Positions 24,532 through 33,167 of a stretch of 64,000 nucleotides of DNA are shown piece after piece (position 1 is the stretch's first letter; each line of letters begins with the position of its first letter). Below the pieces are notes generated by a model, which saw nothing but the letters and a program-made list of their open reading frames with translations, was not told the origin of the DNA and ran no database searches. The position numbers were made by a program, and so were the translations under genes. The stretch comes from Candidatus Methylomirabilota bacterium (GTDB taxonomy: Bacteria > Methylomirabilota > Methylomirabilia > Rokubacteriales > CSP1-6), in assembly GCA_035764725.1 (NCBI GenBank), contig DASTYT010000131.1, positions 1 to 64,000 of the forward strand, written 5' to 3'.

Positions 24532-24914
24532 TAGGCACTCTCCTTGATCCTCTTCACCGGCCGCAGCAGCACCGCGTCCAGTTCAGCTGCTTTGGTTTTG
24601 GCGCCCTTGAGCAGGACTCCGCCCACGACGAGAAGCAGGCCTCCCACAATCCCGTAGCACTCCCACAGAGGAAACGATGTCACTGACGACAGCAGGTGGA
24701 CCAGCATGAGCACCAGGCATATTCCACCCGAGATGGTGACTCCTATTCCAACGCCCATTGCGATCGCCTTGCTCTTAGCCTTGTGCAGTTCGTACTGCAC
24801 TTCGAGCCTTATGAGTGCTACTTCCCGCAGCAGCAATTCTTTGGCATCACTCGCGATGCCGCCGATCAATGACACGAAGCCTGGCCCTACGCGCCGTGAC
24901 GATCCGCGCTCCAT
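24531..24914 (-). CDS. phage-holin-family (Holin-X/PF07332) membrane protein
   Basis: 127 residues. A conserved helix (IASDAKELLLREVALIRLEV) precedes two membrane helices, AMGVGIGVTISGGICLVLML and CYGIVGGLLLVVGGVLL. Despite the name, most members are chromosomal and not lytic. It sits between the DUF3618-like and DUF883-like genes, all on one strand with short or negative gaps, so they are probably coexpressed. The codons are less GC-rich than in the flanking regions. Confidence 0.75.
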   Translation of the reverse strand: MERGSSRRVGPGFVSLIGGIASDAKELLLREVALIRLEVQYELHKAKSKAIAMGVGIGVTISGGICLVLMLVHLLSSVTSFPLWECYGIVGGLLLVVGGVLLKGAKTKAAELDAVLLRPVKRIKESA

Positions 24915-24917
24915 GCT

Positions 24918-25271
24918 TTACCTCGAACGTCGGGCAAGCAGATAACCAAGGCCGACACCTATCAGTAACGACTGGAGAGGATAGGTACGGACTACATTAG
25001 TCACCTCGTGTGCCAGGCCGTCGAATTTCTTCTCCCGCAAATACGAGCTCGCCGACTCGAGCCCATTCGCCACCGTGGAGGCGGCTGTCGCCACCGCGCC
25101 TTCCTGCGGAGCGTGTTCCCGGATCACGGTCGCGAGCGATCCGATCTTCTCGCCGACGACTGTGGCCGCCTCGTTCGCCTTGGTGGCGGTGGTCGCCCCG
25201 AGCTCCTGAGCGGCGGCGGTGATTGTGGTGCCGGTCCCAACCGTTTTTTCGTCAGAGGTATGGGCGTTCAT
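24918..25271 (-). CDS. DUF883/YqjD-ElaB-like tail-anchored protein
   Basis: 117 residues. The first 90 form a polar alanine-rich helix (VGEKIGSLATVIREHAPQEG); the last 25 form a membrane anchor with a glycine pattern and basic end (LLIGVGLGYLLARRSR). That layout matches YqjD/ElaB/DUF883 proteins, which tether to the inner membrane and bind ribosomes in stationary phase. An AAAGGA site precedes the ATG. It is the first gene of the three-gene run. Confidence 0.72.
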   Translation of the reverse strand: MNAHTSDEKTVGTGTTITAAAQELGATTATKANEAATVVGEKIGSLATVIREHAPQEGAVATAASTVANGLESASSYLREKKFDGLAHEVTNVVRTYPLQSLLIGVGLGYLLARRSR

Positions 25272-25906
25272 GAAGCGTCCTTTCTCGTGCGTTGAAGGGT
25301 TTAGGGGTCTTTGGTGGTCTGGGTTACCCGGTAACGACTACCGAGGACCGGGTCGGAGTTGAGCGTGGCGAGCTTCGGCTCGTTCGTCGCCGACCCTGTG
25401 TTGCGCGCGCCGCGGTGACGAGTGCCTGAAGCCCCTGGCCGTGCTTCACGGCGTCGATCGAGCGGGCTTTCCTGGGGTCGGACGGTCGTGAGTCCCTCTA
25501 GAGGGCACGCCGGCGCGAGACCAATCTTCACGGCCAAACCGGTAAAAAACAACTGGCTCATTGAGTTCCCTTCCTTGGATGAGCAAGGCGTCTGCCAAGT
25601 ACAACGGCATGGAACCTTGCATGCCGAGCGACTCGTCGCCAACACACGGCCAAGACCAGGAAAGTGGCGACCTCGCCGCCGACGGCGTCAACAGGCCGCG
25701 ATTGACGTGATGAAGAAGGCCTGGCAGCGACTGGTGGCCGGCATGACACTTGCGTACTTCTACCGGGCAGCTGTCCCTGGCTGTCCTCGGATACCTCGGG
25801 CTGCGTTTAGGAACGGAACCTGTCGCGGAACCGAATCATCGGCTCCGGGATGAGCGGGAAGGCGCAACAGTTGAGCGCCGCCAATGAGGCGGCTGAGGAG
25901 AACATC
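25272..25906. other. 635-base stretch without a supported gene
   Basis: No frame here shows a recognisable family, good start or GC-rich coding pattern. Short frames exist on both strands (for example 25301-25645 minus, starting MSQLFFTGLAVKIGL, and the plus-strand phrase VMKKAWQRLVAGMTLAYFYR near 25710), and may be decayed genes. A minus-strand IDAVKHG phrase near 25450 recalls the DUF3618-like protein. The composition is lower in GC than the window as a whole. The promoters of the two flanking transcripts should lie in it. Confidence 0.5.
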
Positions 25907-26164
25907 GTGCACATAATCGGATGGATCGTGTTCGGTCTGGTCGTCGGCCTTGTCGCCAAGTTTGTAATGCCGGGCCGCGATCCTGGTGGCTTCGTCATCA
26001 CCGCGATCCTAGGGATCGTCGGCGCTCTCGTCGGTGGGTTCGTGGGTCGTCTGATCGGCTTGTACGGCGAGGGCGATCCCGTCGGCTTCATCATGGCTGT
26101 GGTCGGCTCGATCATCTTGCTGACGATCTATCGCTTCGCGTTCGTGAGGACTGCGCGGGCCTAA
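25907..26164 (+). CDS. GlsB/YeaQ/YmgE-family stress membrane protein
   Basis: 85 residues from a GTG preceded by GAGGAG; the family core begins at once with HIIGWIVFGLVVGLVAKFVM and then PGRDPGGFVITAILGIVGAL, followed by a third helix. Three membrane helices with Gly-rich faces and the PGRDPGG loop are diagnostic. Members are induced by general stress. A longer frame from ATG 25850 adds a polar piece not seen in the family. It lies beside the DUF883/Holin-X/DUF3618 run. Confidence 0.85.
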   Translation: MHIIGWIVFGLVVGLVAKFVMPGRDPGGFVITAILGIVGALVGGFVGRLIGLYGEGDPVGFIMAVVGSIILLTIYRFAFVRTARA

Positions 26165-26255
26165 TACAGAAGCCCCTAGGCCGGCCGCCACCATTCCGGG
26201 GCCGCCCTGGTTTCACTCCGGTTCCAACTCACCCGGATTCACTGCGTGAGGCTGG

Positions 26256-27485
26256 CTAGGTGCGGCGTCCCATCTGCTCGGCGTCCATGCCGTAGAACAG
26301 GGGCTTGCTGCCCTTGGCCGGCCAGGGATGCGCGCGCAGGACCTCCTCGTTGATGTCCGCGCCCCAGCCCGGTCCTTCCGGGAGGAAGATGTGGCCGTCG
26401 CGGATCTGGGGCGCGCGCGTGACGAGGTCCTTCTTCCACGCCACGTCGTCGATGTCGATCTCCATGATGCGCACGTTGGGGAGCACCGCGCAGAGGTGGA
26501 GGGAATGGAGATCGGCGAGGTGGCTGTAGTAGTTGTGCGGGGCGATGTTGATCTCGTAGCACTCGGCCATACGCCCGATCTGCGCGGACTGGGAGAAGCC
26601 GTTCCACGGCACGTCGATGATCGCGACGTCCATTGCCTGTTTTTCCAGAAACGGGCGATATTGGCGTGTCGTCACGAGGCTCTCGCAGGAGGCGAGCCGC
26701 GTGGACGTCGACTGCTTGATCTGAAGTAGCGCCTGCGGGTCCCAGTTGTCGTACTCGACCCACTGCATGTCGAACTTCTCGAGAAGCTTCGCCACCCGCA
26801 GCACGCCCTCGGTCCGGAAGTTGTAGTTGAGGTCGAGGCACAGGCCGACCTTGGGCCCGACGGCGTCGCGGAAGGTGCCGATGAGCTTCTCGATGGCGCC
26901 CAGGATCTCCACGGTCGGCGCGCCGTCGGTGGTGTTGATGCCGCTGCTGAAGCCCGGGAAGTACACGGTGGCCGGATCCCCGGGAATCACCATGTTGGTC
27001 TTCAAGGCGGTGAAGCCCTTCGCCACCACCTCGCGCCCGAGCGCCGCGATGTCGTCGTAGCTCCGCAGCGGCGGCGTGCCCAGCACGTGGCCCAGCCGCG
27101 CTCGTGTGGTCCCGCAGTGCGACCAGTAGAGCCGCATCCGGTCGCGCATGGGCCCGCCGAAGAGCTCGTACACCGGGACGCTCAGCGCCTTGGCCTTGAT
27201 ATCCCACAGGGCCAGCTCCACGCCCGCGATGGCCTTGTGGGTGACGCCGCCCAGGTTCTGGCGCGTGCGCCGGAGCATGTCCCAGTACAGCCGCTCCACC
27301 GGCCGCGGATCCTGGCCGATCAGGAGATCGGTCATGTCGCGCACGCAGCCGGCGATGCCGTGAGGGCTCCGGTTGTCGCTGCACTCCCCCCAGCCGGTGA
27401 TGCCCTCGTCGGTGCTGACCTTCACGAAGGTCCAGGGGCGCCAGCCGCCGTCGGCATGCAGGGTCTCGACACCGGTGATCTTCAT
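26256..27485 (-). CDS. mandelate racemase/muconate lactonizing enzyme-family dehydratase
   Basis: 409 residues of the enolase superfamily. N-terminal capping domain 1-125 (WGECSDNRSPHGIAG), then the barrel: Lys in TALKTNM near residue 180, metal ligands Asp in CLDLNYN, Glu in WVEYDN and Glu in ASCESL, and the His base in IAPHNYYSHL. The N-terminal MKITGVETLHADGGWRPW resembles galactonate-type sugar-acid dehydratases. It probably dehydrates an aldonic acid, but no sugar-catabolism partners are nearby. Confidence 0.87.
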   Translation of the reverse strand: MKITGVETLHADGGWRPWTFVKVSTDEGITGWGECSDNRSPHGIAGCVRDMTDLLIGQDPRPVERLYWDMLRRTRQNLGGVTHKAIAGVELALWDIKAKALSVPVYELFGGPMRDRMRLYWSHCGTTRARLGHVLGTPPLRSYDDIAALGREVVAKGFTALKTNMVIPGDPATVYFPGFSSGINTTDGAPTVEILGAIEKLIGTFRDAVGPKVGLCLDLNYNFRTEGVLRVAKLLEKFDMQWVEYDNWDPQALLQIKQSTSTRLASCESLVTTRQYRPFLEKQAMDVAIIDVPWNGFSQSAQIGRMAECYEINIAPHNYYSHLADLHSLHLCAVLPNVRIMEIDIDDVAWKKDLVTRAPQIRDGHIFLPEGPGWGADINEEVLRAHPWPAKGSKPLFYGMDAEQMGRRT

Positions 27486-27520
27486 CGGAGCTCCTCGGGG
27501 ACTTGCCGGGTGAGGGTAGG

Positions 27521-29587
27521 TCAGGGGCGGGCGGGCGGAATCTCGAATCGCGGATCCACCTGCTCGATCTTGCCGGTGAGGAAGAAGCGCACGACCTGCT
27601 CCTGCGCCGCGCGCGCGATGTCGGCCACGTCGGGGAAGAACGTCCAGGTAAGGAAGCCGTGCGGGTTGGCGCGGAAGCGCTCGGGGAGGCTCGCGGCCAC
27701 CTGATCGTGGCGGTAGAGCGAGGCGACCTTGGTGAGGTCGCCGGCGCGGAGGATGTTCTCGGTGGTGGGATTCGGCACCGTGCGATCACCCACCGCCCAC
27801 TGGACCATGACGGCGCGCGGCGGGCCGCCGCGCAGCGGCGTCTGCAGGAGATACGGCGCGAAGGCCACGGGGTTCGCCGTCTGGCCGAGCCATTCCACAC
27901 GATCGAAGTAGTCTTGTATCTCGAGCGCCCCCGGCGGCGGCGCCTTCACCGGCGGCTCGCCGGGCAGCGGGATCGCCTCGACGAAGTCCTTCTCGCCGTT
28001 CATCAGCGAGGGGTTGCGTGCTTGCAGCGCCGCGATCACGTTAGGGCGGAAGGCGGCGGCCTGGCGCCCGATCTCGATCACCGGGCCGCCCGGCACGTTG
28101 AGCACGCCCGCGCGGATGCGCGGCTCCACCGCCATCAGCAGCGTGCCGTACATGCCGCCGAACGACTGGCCGACGTAGTAGATCTGCTCACGGTCCAGAT
28201 CGGGCTGGCCGTCGCCGTCCACGTCGATGCCCCGCCGGATCGCGCGCACGAGCTGCATGAGATCGACCACCGTCTGCTTGAGCCCGTCGGTCGAACCGAT
28301 CGGCTGGAGGGGCGACCCAATGCGCGTGCCCACGCCCTCGGTAAGGCCGATCTCGCCGTCCTCGTTCAGGTCCGTGCCGCGACCGCCGGACGGGAGCACC
28401 ACGGGCGGCGCCCCCGCGCGCGTCACCGTGAGCGTGCCATCATGCCCGGACCCGTGGCCCACCACGTTGATGGCCACTGTGGCGAAGCCCGCGCGGGCCA
28501 GTCCCCCCGCGATCGCCGGCGGGATCACGTGCCGGTCATTGCCGAAGCCGTGGCCGAAGATGGCGACCGGCCAGCCGCCGGCCGGCCGCTCGCCGGCGGG
28601 CAGGAAAAGCGTGAGGTGAATCTCCTCCTCCACCTGGGGCTGGGGAAACGGCCGGCGGGTCGGCACCGGGACAATGTGCCGGTCGGCCGAGAGGAAGGAC
28701 GGGCTGCGGTAACGCCCGAAGGCGATCGCCTTCACCTCGGTGGGCGGCAGCAGATCGAGCGCGATCGGCACGGGATCGCCGAGGAGCAGACCGCTGGTGG
28801 CGACGTGGCGACGGAAGTCGATGGCCTGGACGTAGTCGCGCGCGAAGACGGACCTGGCCCCGCCCGGAGCCAGATCGAACGTGACCGCGGGCGGCGCGCG
28901 GCTGTCCAGCACGGCGCGCATGCGCTCGAGGTCGGCAGTGACGGACTGGGTGGTGAAGAGCGCGATGCCCGCGATGTCCGCCCACTTGAGCCCGGTGGGT
29001 GAGATGGCCTTCCACATCTGGGTCTCGACCTTGCGGCCGTGGTCGGTGCCCTCGCGCGGCTTGAGGAACTCGGGGGCGGGCCGCAGGCGCTTGCCCTCGC
29101 CGTCGAGGATGCGGGTGGTCACCACGAGGGCATGGACGCGGGACTGGAGCAGCGCGCGCTCGGGCCGCGCGTAGAGCACCTTACTCTCCTCGTCCCAGAC
29201 GAACTGCCCTAGCGGGATCGGCACCGCGGCGCCCTCCGCGGCCACCGGGACGATGAAGGCGGTGTCGCGCGTGACGCTCTCGATGCGGATCGGGCGGTCA
29301 AACGTGATGGCGACGCGCGGGTTCACCGAGAACCCGTCGAGCTGATTCAGCAGCGCGACGTCGTCACAGCCTGCGGGATCGACGGGGCAGCTCGGCGTGA
29401 GCAGCGCGACGCGCCGGCCGGTGAGCTGGGCAGGATCAGGGGTCGTGAGGCGATCGTTGGGGAAGATCGCGATGGCCTCCGTCGCGGAGGCCGGAGGCGC
29501 GAGCGCCGGGCCGCCGAGCAGCGCAGCGGCGAGGATCGCCCGCGCGATCAACCCGGTGCCGCGCCTGCTCCAGCGCGCCCGATTCAT
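27521..29587 (-). CDS. secreted lipase-like alpha/beta hydrolase with calcium-type loops
   Basis: 688 residues with a signal peptide (residues 14-36, ending ASA). Residues 40-330 resemble the Ig-like N-terminal domain of VirJ/lipase-type secreted hydrolases. The C-terminal alpha/beta hydrolase has GHGFGND (oxyanion region) and the nucleophile elbow YYVGQSFGGMYG near residue 475. Between them are two acidic loops, DLNEDGEIGLTE (an exact DxNxDGxIxxxE EF-hand pattern) and DVDGDGQPDLDRE, which probably bind calcium. The DegP-type gene lies 8 bases upstream, so they may be cotranscribed. Substrate unknown. Confidence 0.8.
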   Translation of the reverse strand: MNRARWSRRGTGLIARAILAAALLGGPALAPPASATEAIAIFPNDRLTTPDPAQLTGRRVALLTPSCPVDPAGCDDVALLNQLDGFSVNPRVAITFDRPIRIESVTRDTAFIVPVAAEGAAVPIPLGQFVWDEESKVLYARPERALLQSRVHALVVTTRILDGEGKRLRPAPEFLKPREGTDHGRKVETQMWKAISPTGLKWADIAGIALFTTQSVTADLERMRAVLDSRAPPAVTFDLAPGGARSVFARDYVQAIDFRRHVATSGLLLGDPVPIALDLLPPTEVKAIAFGRYRSPSFLSADRHIVPVPTRRPFPQPQVEEEIHLTLFLPAGERPAGGWPVAIFGHGFGNDRHVIPPAIAGGLARAGFATVAINVVGHGSGHDGTLTVTRAGAPPVVLPSGGRGTDLNEDGEIGLTEGVGTRIGSPLQPIGSTDGLKQTVVDLMQLVRAIRRGIDVDGDGQPDLDREQIYYVGQSFGGMYGTLLMAVEPRIRAGVLNVPGGPVIEIGRQAAAFRPNVIAALQARNPSLMNGEKDFVEAIPLPGEPPVKAPPPGALEIQDYFDRVEWLGQTANPVAFAPYLLQTPLRGGPPRAVMVQWAVGDRTVPNPTTENILRAGDLTKVASLYRHDQVAASLPERFRANPHGFLTWTFFPDVADIARAAQEQVVRFFLTGKIEQVDPRFEIPPARP

Positions 29588-29595
29588 CCGCGCAG

Positions 29596-30774
29596 CTACT
29601 TGGGGGGCGCCGGCTCGGCGGGCGCGCGCTCGGGAACCCGGCGCGGCGGAGTGCCTCGGTTCGGACCCTGATAGGCGCCCACCGTCACGTCCAGCTCGGT
29701 GGGCTTGCCCTCGCGCCACACCTTGAGCTTCACGGTGCGGCCGACGGGCGTCGACGAGATGATGCGCTGGAGATCCCGCGGGCCCTCGAGCGAGGCGCCG
29801 TCGACGCCGAGGATCACATCGTTGGCCTTCACGCCGCCCTTGTCCGCGGGCTGGCCCACCACCACGTTGCGGATCAGCACACCGCGCGGCTCGGCCAGGC
29901 CGTACTTGGGCGCCTCGTCCTCGCCGATCTCGGCGATGGTGACGCCGAGCCAGCCCCATTCCACCCGACCCTTTTCCGCGAGCTGCGGCAGCAGCCCCTT
30001 GACCAGGTTGATGGGGATCGCGAAGCCGATGGAGCCGTTGCGGGCGGCCATGCTGTTCACGCCCACGACCTCGCCCGCCATGCTGATGAGGGGCCCGCCG
30101 GAATTGCCGGGATTCACCGCGGCGTCGGTCTGGATGAAGTCGAAGCCCGGCGCGGCCACCTCGAGCGGCGCGCCCTTGCGGCTCACGATGCCGAACGACA
30201 CTGTCTGCTCGAGCCCGAACGGATGGCCCAGCGCCAGCACGAACTCGCCGACGCGGAGCTTGTTCGAGTCGCCCAGCGCCGCGACGGGAAGGCCGGTGGT
30301 GTCGATCTTGATGAGGGCGAGGTCGACCCGAGTATCCACCCCGACGAGGCGGCCCGCGAAGCGGCGCCCGTCGGAGAGCTTGACCTGGATCTGCTCGGCG
30401 TCGTCCACCACGTGGGCGTTGGTCACGAGGTAGCCGTCCTGCCGGATGATGAAGCCGGAGCCGGAGGCGCGGCGGGGCTCATCGGGGGGCGAAGGCGGCT
30501 GCCCCGGCGTGCGCGGCTGCTGCTCGGGCAGATCGGAGGGATCGACCATACGGCGCACGCGCACCTGCACGAGCGCGGGCTTCATGCGCTCGGTGAGGCC
30601 GTTCATGAAGTCGTTGAGTCGCTGGATATCGGGGGGGACCGGCGCGGCCGGGGTCTCCGTCCAGTACTGGACGGGCGGCGCGGTCGACGCGGGGGCGGGT
30701 TGCTGGGCGGTTGCGACACCGGCCAGAAGCGGGATGAGCGAGACCAGGACAACCGCCGAAACCCGATGGCTCAT
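29596..30774 (-). CDS. DegP/HtrA-type trypsin-like serine protease with one PDZ domain
   Basis: 392 residues. Signal peptide 1-24, a linker to about 95, then the protease domain with the full triad: His in TNAHVVDDA, Asp in RVDLALIKI, Ser in NPGNSGGPLI. One PDZ domain follows (about residues 265-365: VVVGQPADKGGVKANDVILG). A proline-rich tail ends the protein. It acts in the periplasm on misfolded proteins, by family analogy. The start at 30774 gives the best signal peptide; an upstream ATG would add eight residues. Confidence 0.9.
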   Translation of the reverse strand: MSHRVSAVVLVSLIPLLAGVATAQQPAPASTAPPVQYWTETPAAPVPPDIQRLNDFMNGLTERMKPALVQVRVRRMVDPSDLPEQQPRTPGQPPSPPDEPRRASGSGFIIRQDGYLVTNAHVVDDAEQIQVKLSDGRRFAGRLVGVDTRVDLALIKIDTTGLPVAALGDSNKLRVGEFVLALGHPFGLEQTVSFGIVSRKGAPLEVAAPGFDFIQTDAAVNPGNSGGPLISMAGEVVGVNSMAARNGSIGFAIPINLVKGLLPQLAEKGRVEWGWLGVTIAEIGEDEAPKYGLAEPRGVLIRNVVVGQPADKGGVKANDVILGVDGASLEGPRDLQRIISSTPVGRTVKLKVWREGKPTELDVTVGAYQGPNRGTPPRRVPERAPAEPAPPK

Positions 30775-30898
30775 GGGAACATCTGCCTCCTGGAAGGGAC
30801 CCAATTCGACCGGCTTCGAGTATACCGCATGGGTTCGCTTCATCTTCGTGGAGCGACGGGACGCTACCGCTGTGGCCGCCCGCTGCGACATGGGCCCA

Positions 30899-32290
30899 TC
30901 AGGTTGTGGCCGCGCCGGGATCGAGCCGCTGCGCGGCCAGCGCCAGGGCGGCGCCCGCGGGCGAGCGCGCGGCCTCGACGGCGAGGCTCCGAACGAGCGC
31001 GGCGGCGAGGCGGCGCCAGCGCGCATCGCCGGAGGCGTCCGACAGCACCAGCAGAGCCTGGGCCATCTCGCCGTTGGCGAGGAGGGGGAAGAAAAACCCC
31101 TCACCCTGCCCTCTTCCCTGGGGGGAGCGGGATGAGGAAACGGCGTCGCGGAAGGCGCCGCGGGACTCGTTCCAGAGATTCGCGAAGCTCCACGCGGCAG
31201 CGCGCGTCGCCCAGTCGAGCAGCGCCGCGTCGCCGCGTACCCGATGCGTCTCCACGGCCGCGGCAATCGTGAGGGCTTGATCACGCAGGAGGCCGCGCGG
31301 CGTCGCGACGCCTGCGGGCGCGTCCAGCCAGTGCGGCACGGCCCCGTGGGGCGCCGCGCCGGGCGCCTCGAGCACGAGGCCTGTGTCCACGTCCGCGAGC
31401 GCGCACGCCAGCAGCCCCGCGCGCACCAGCGCCGCGCCCGCGTCGGCGAAGCGCCGGTCGTCCACCTCGTCGCGCGGCGCCGCGGCGATGCTCGCGTAGG
31501 CGCGGCCCTCGGCATCGGCCAGGCGCGTCCGCGCGTGATCGAGCGCGCGCAGCGCCACGCCCCGATACTCCGCCAACCCCAGCGCCGCGGAGGCCTCGAG
31601 GTAGAGCGCGATCAGCGCGGCCTGGTCCACCGTCACCTTCTCGGTGTGTGGGCCGGACCAGTCGGCCGCCGCCGCGTAGCGGAAGAAGCCGCCGTCGGCC
31701 GGGTCCACGAGATGCGTCGCGATGGCGTCGAGGCTCTCGCGCGCGATCGCCGCCAGCTCCGCGTCGCCTGTTCGCTGCCACTCGCGCAGAAGCAGCGTCA
31801 CCGCGTCGGGCTCCGGGAGCTTCGCCCCCACGCCGAATCCGCCGTGCTCGCGATCCGCGCGGCGCCGAAGGCGCGCGACCATCTCGGTGACCAGCGGCGC
31901 GGCAGGCGCTGCGACGGCCCGGACGCGAGGCGAAGGCCGCCGGCCTTCTCGGAGGTCGGCGCGCGCCGAGTCCAGCAGCCCGAGGAGCTGGGTGGGCGAG
32001 AGAAAGGTCCCACCCCGGAGGAACTCGCCGTCCGGGCTCAGCACGGCGGTGGAAGGCAAGCCGCCCAGGTGGTAGCGGCCGTAGAGATCGGGACGCTCGT
32101 CCGCGTCCACGCGCACCGGCACGGTGCTCCCCTCGACCACTGCGGCCACGCCGGGATCGTCCCAGGTTTCCTCGTCCATGCGGTGGCAGGCGCCGCACCA
32201 GCGCGCGCTCAGCGACAGGAGCAGGGGCCGGCCGGTCTCGCGCGCGTGGGCGAAGGCGGCATCGCCCCAGGGGAGCCACTTGACGCTCAT
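30899..32290 (-). CDS. DUF255/YyaL-type thioredoxin-domain protein
   Basis: 463 residues. An N-terminal thioredoxin fold with CGAC in LSARWCGACHRMDEETW (residues 28-44) precedes a six-hairpin glycosidase-like region (GGFGVGAKLPEPDAVTLLL, then GGFFRYAAAADWSGPHTEK). The family (PF03190, spermatogenesis-associated 20-like) is usually 600-700 residues, so this is a short version. A palindromic repeat inserts SPQGRGQGE near residue 389. It is the last gene of the glcD-to-moaB run, 13 bases after moaB. Exact activity unknown. Confidence 0.8.
   Translation of the reverse strand: MSVKWLPWGDAAFAHARETGRPLLLSLSARWCGACHRMDEETWDDPGVAAVVEGSTVPVRVDADERPDLYGRYHLGGLPSTAVLSPDGEFLRGGTFLSPTQLLGLLDSARADLREGRRPSPRVRAVAAPAAPLVTEMVARLRRRADREHGGFGVGAKLPEPDAVTLLLREWQRTGDAELAAIARESLDAIATHLVDPADGGFFRYAAAADWSGPHTEKVTVDQAALIALYLEASAALGLAEYRGVALRALDHARTRLADAEGRAYASIAAAPRDEVDDRRFADAGAALVRAGLLACALADVDTGLVLEAPGAAPHGAVPHWLDAPAGVATPRGLLRDQALTIAAAVETHRVRGDAALLDWATRAAAWSFANLWNESRGAFRDAVSSSRSPQGRGQGEGFFFPLLANGEMAQALLVLSDASGDARWRRLAAALVRSLAVEAARSPAGAALALAAQRLDPGAATT
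31097..31137. repeat. REP-like palindromic element, copy 1
   Basis: CCCCTCACCCTGCCCTCT followed by TCCCTGGGGGGAGCGGGATGA: an imperfect palindrome with a C-rich and a G-rich arm. On the minus strand it is read in frame inside the DUF255 gene as PQGRGQGE. Nearly the same element lies in dnaX at 41146. Confidence 0.65.
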
Positions 32291-32303
32291 CGCCGCCGCC
32301 GCG

Positions 32304-32828
32304 CTAGCGGTTGACTTCGCGGAGCAGGTGGCCCAGCTCGGGAATGATCAGCTTCTCGAGCGCGAGCCGGCAGGCATGCGGCGAGCCGGGCAGCGAGAAG
32401 ACGAGGCGCCCCTGCACCACGCCGGCCTGCGCGCGCGACATCATCGCGGCGGCGCCGATTTCTCCGTAGGAGAGCATGCGGAACAGCTCGCCGAAGCCCG
32501 TGATGCGCTTGGTGAGGAGGGCCTCCACCGCCTCGAACGTGGAATCGCGCGAGGTGATGCCCGTCCCGCCGGTGAGGATGAATACCTGGTGGTCGGGCTT
32601 GATCAGGCCCTCGCGGATCACCGCGACTACCTGGGTGGGCTCGTCGCGCACGATGCCGTGGCCGACCACGGTGTGGCCGGCGGCGGTCAGGAGCTCGCGG
32701 ATCAGGTTGCCGCTGGTGTCGTCCTTCGGGGTCTTCGAGTCCGAGATCGTGAGCACAAAGCAGCCGGCGGTCTTGTGGCCGGTGCTCCGATGCTCCTGGG
32801 CAACCTGATCGGGTCTCGGGTCCGCCAT
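32304..32828 (-). CDS. moaB: molybdenum cofactor biosynthesis protein B (MoaB/Mog family)
   Basis: 174 residues of the MoCF-binding fold. Typical motifs are FVLTISDSKTPKDDTSGNLI near residue 25, VFILTGGTGITSRDSTFEAV (residues 83-102, the molybdopterin-binding GGTG loop) and FSLPGSPHACRLALEKLIIP at the end. It adenylylates molybdopterin before metal insertion. No other moa or mob gene is in the window. It lies 12 bases downstream of the Rieske gene in the glycolate oxidase operon. Confidence 0.88.
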   Translation of the reverse strand: MADPRPDQVAQEHRSTGHKTAGCFVLTISDSKTPKDDTSGNLIRELLTAAGHTVVGHGIVRDEPTQVVAVIREGLIKPDHQVFILTGGTGITSRDSTFEAVEALLTKRITGFGELFRMLSYGEIGAAAMMSRAQAGVVQGRLVFSLPGSPHACRLALEKLIIPELGHLLREVNR

Positions 32829-32840
32829 GCGCGCGTGGCC

Positions 32841-33167
32841 TCAGTCCGCGGGCTCGAGGTACACCGCGCCGTCCTCCACCGTGGCCCGGTAGCCCGGCAC
32901 GCGCTCGCCGGGGATCGTCATGCAGACCCCGGTGCGGAGGTCGAACTCCCAGCCATGCAGCGGGCAGGTGACGATGTCGCCGTCGAGCCAGCCGTCGCAG
33001 AGATTGCCGCCCTGATGCGGGCACTCGTTGCCGATGGCGAGGATCTCGCCGTTCGGGCCCGAGCCCTCCGCGCCCCGCCGGTACAGGAACACGTCGTTGC
33101 CGTCGACCGTCACCAGCACGGGCGTGAGCGGCGGCAGGCTGGCGAGGTCCATCACTTTCGTCTTCAT
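32841..33167 (-). CDS. Rieske [2Fe-2S] ferredoxin
   Basis: 108 residues with both cluster-binding motifs, CPHQGG (residues 49-54) and CPLHGWEF (residues 68-75), at the spacing of soluble Rieske ferredoxins. No signal or membrane anchor is present. The ATG overlaps the stop codon of glcF (ATGA), so it is translated with it. It may accept electrons from the glycolate oxidase complex, although known complexes do not include a Rieske subunit. Confidence 0.9.
   Translation of the reverse strand: MKTKVMDLASLPPLTPVLVTVDGNDVFLYRRGAEGSGPNGEILAIGNECPHQGGNLCDGWLDGDIVTCPLHGWEFDLRTGVCMTIPGERVPGYRATVEDGAVYLEPAD

Noticed and set aside
25301..25853. Three short frames between the DUF883-like gene and the GlsB-like gene as real genes
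   Set aside because: No ribosome site, conserved motif or GC-rich third positions support them, and they overlap one another on opposite strands.
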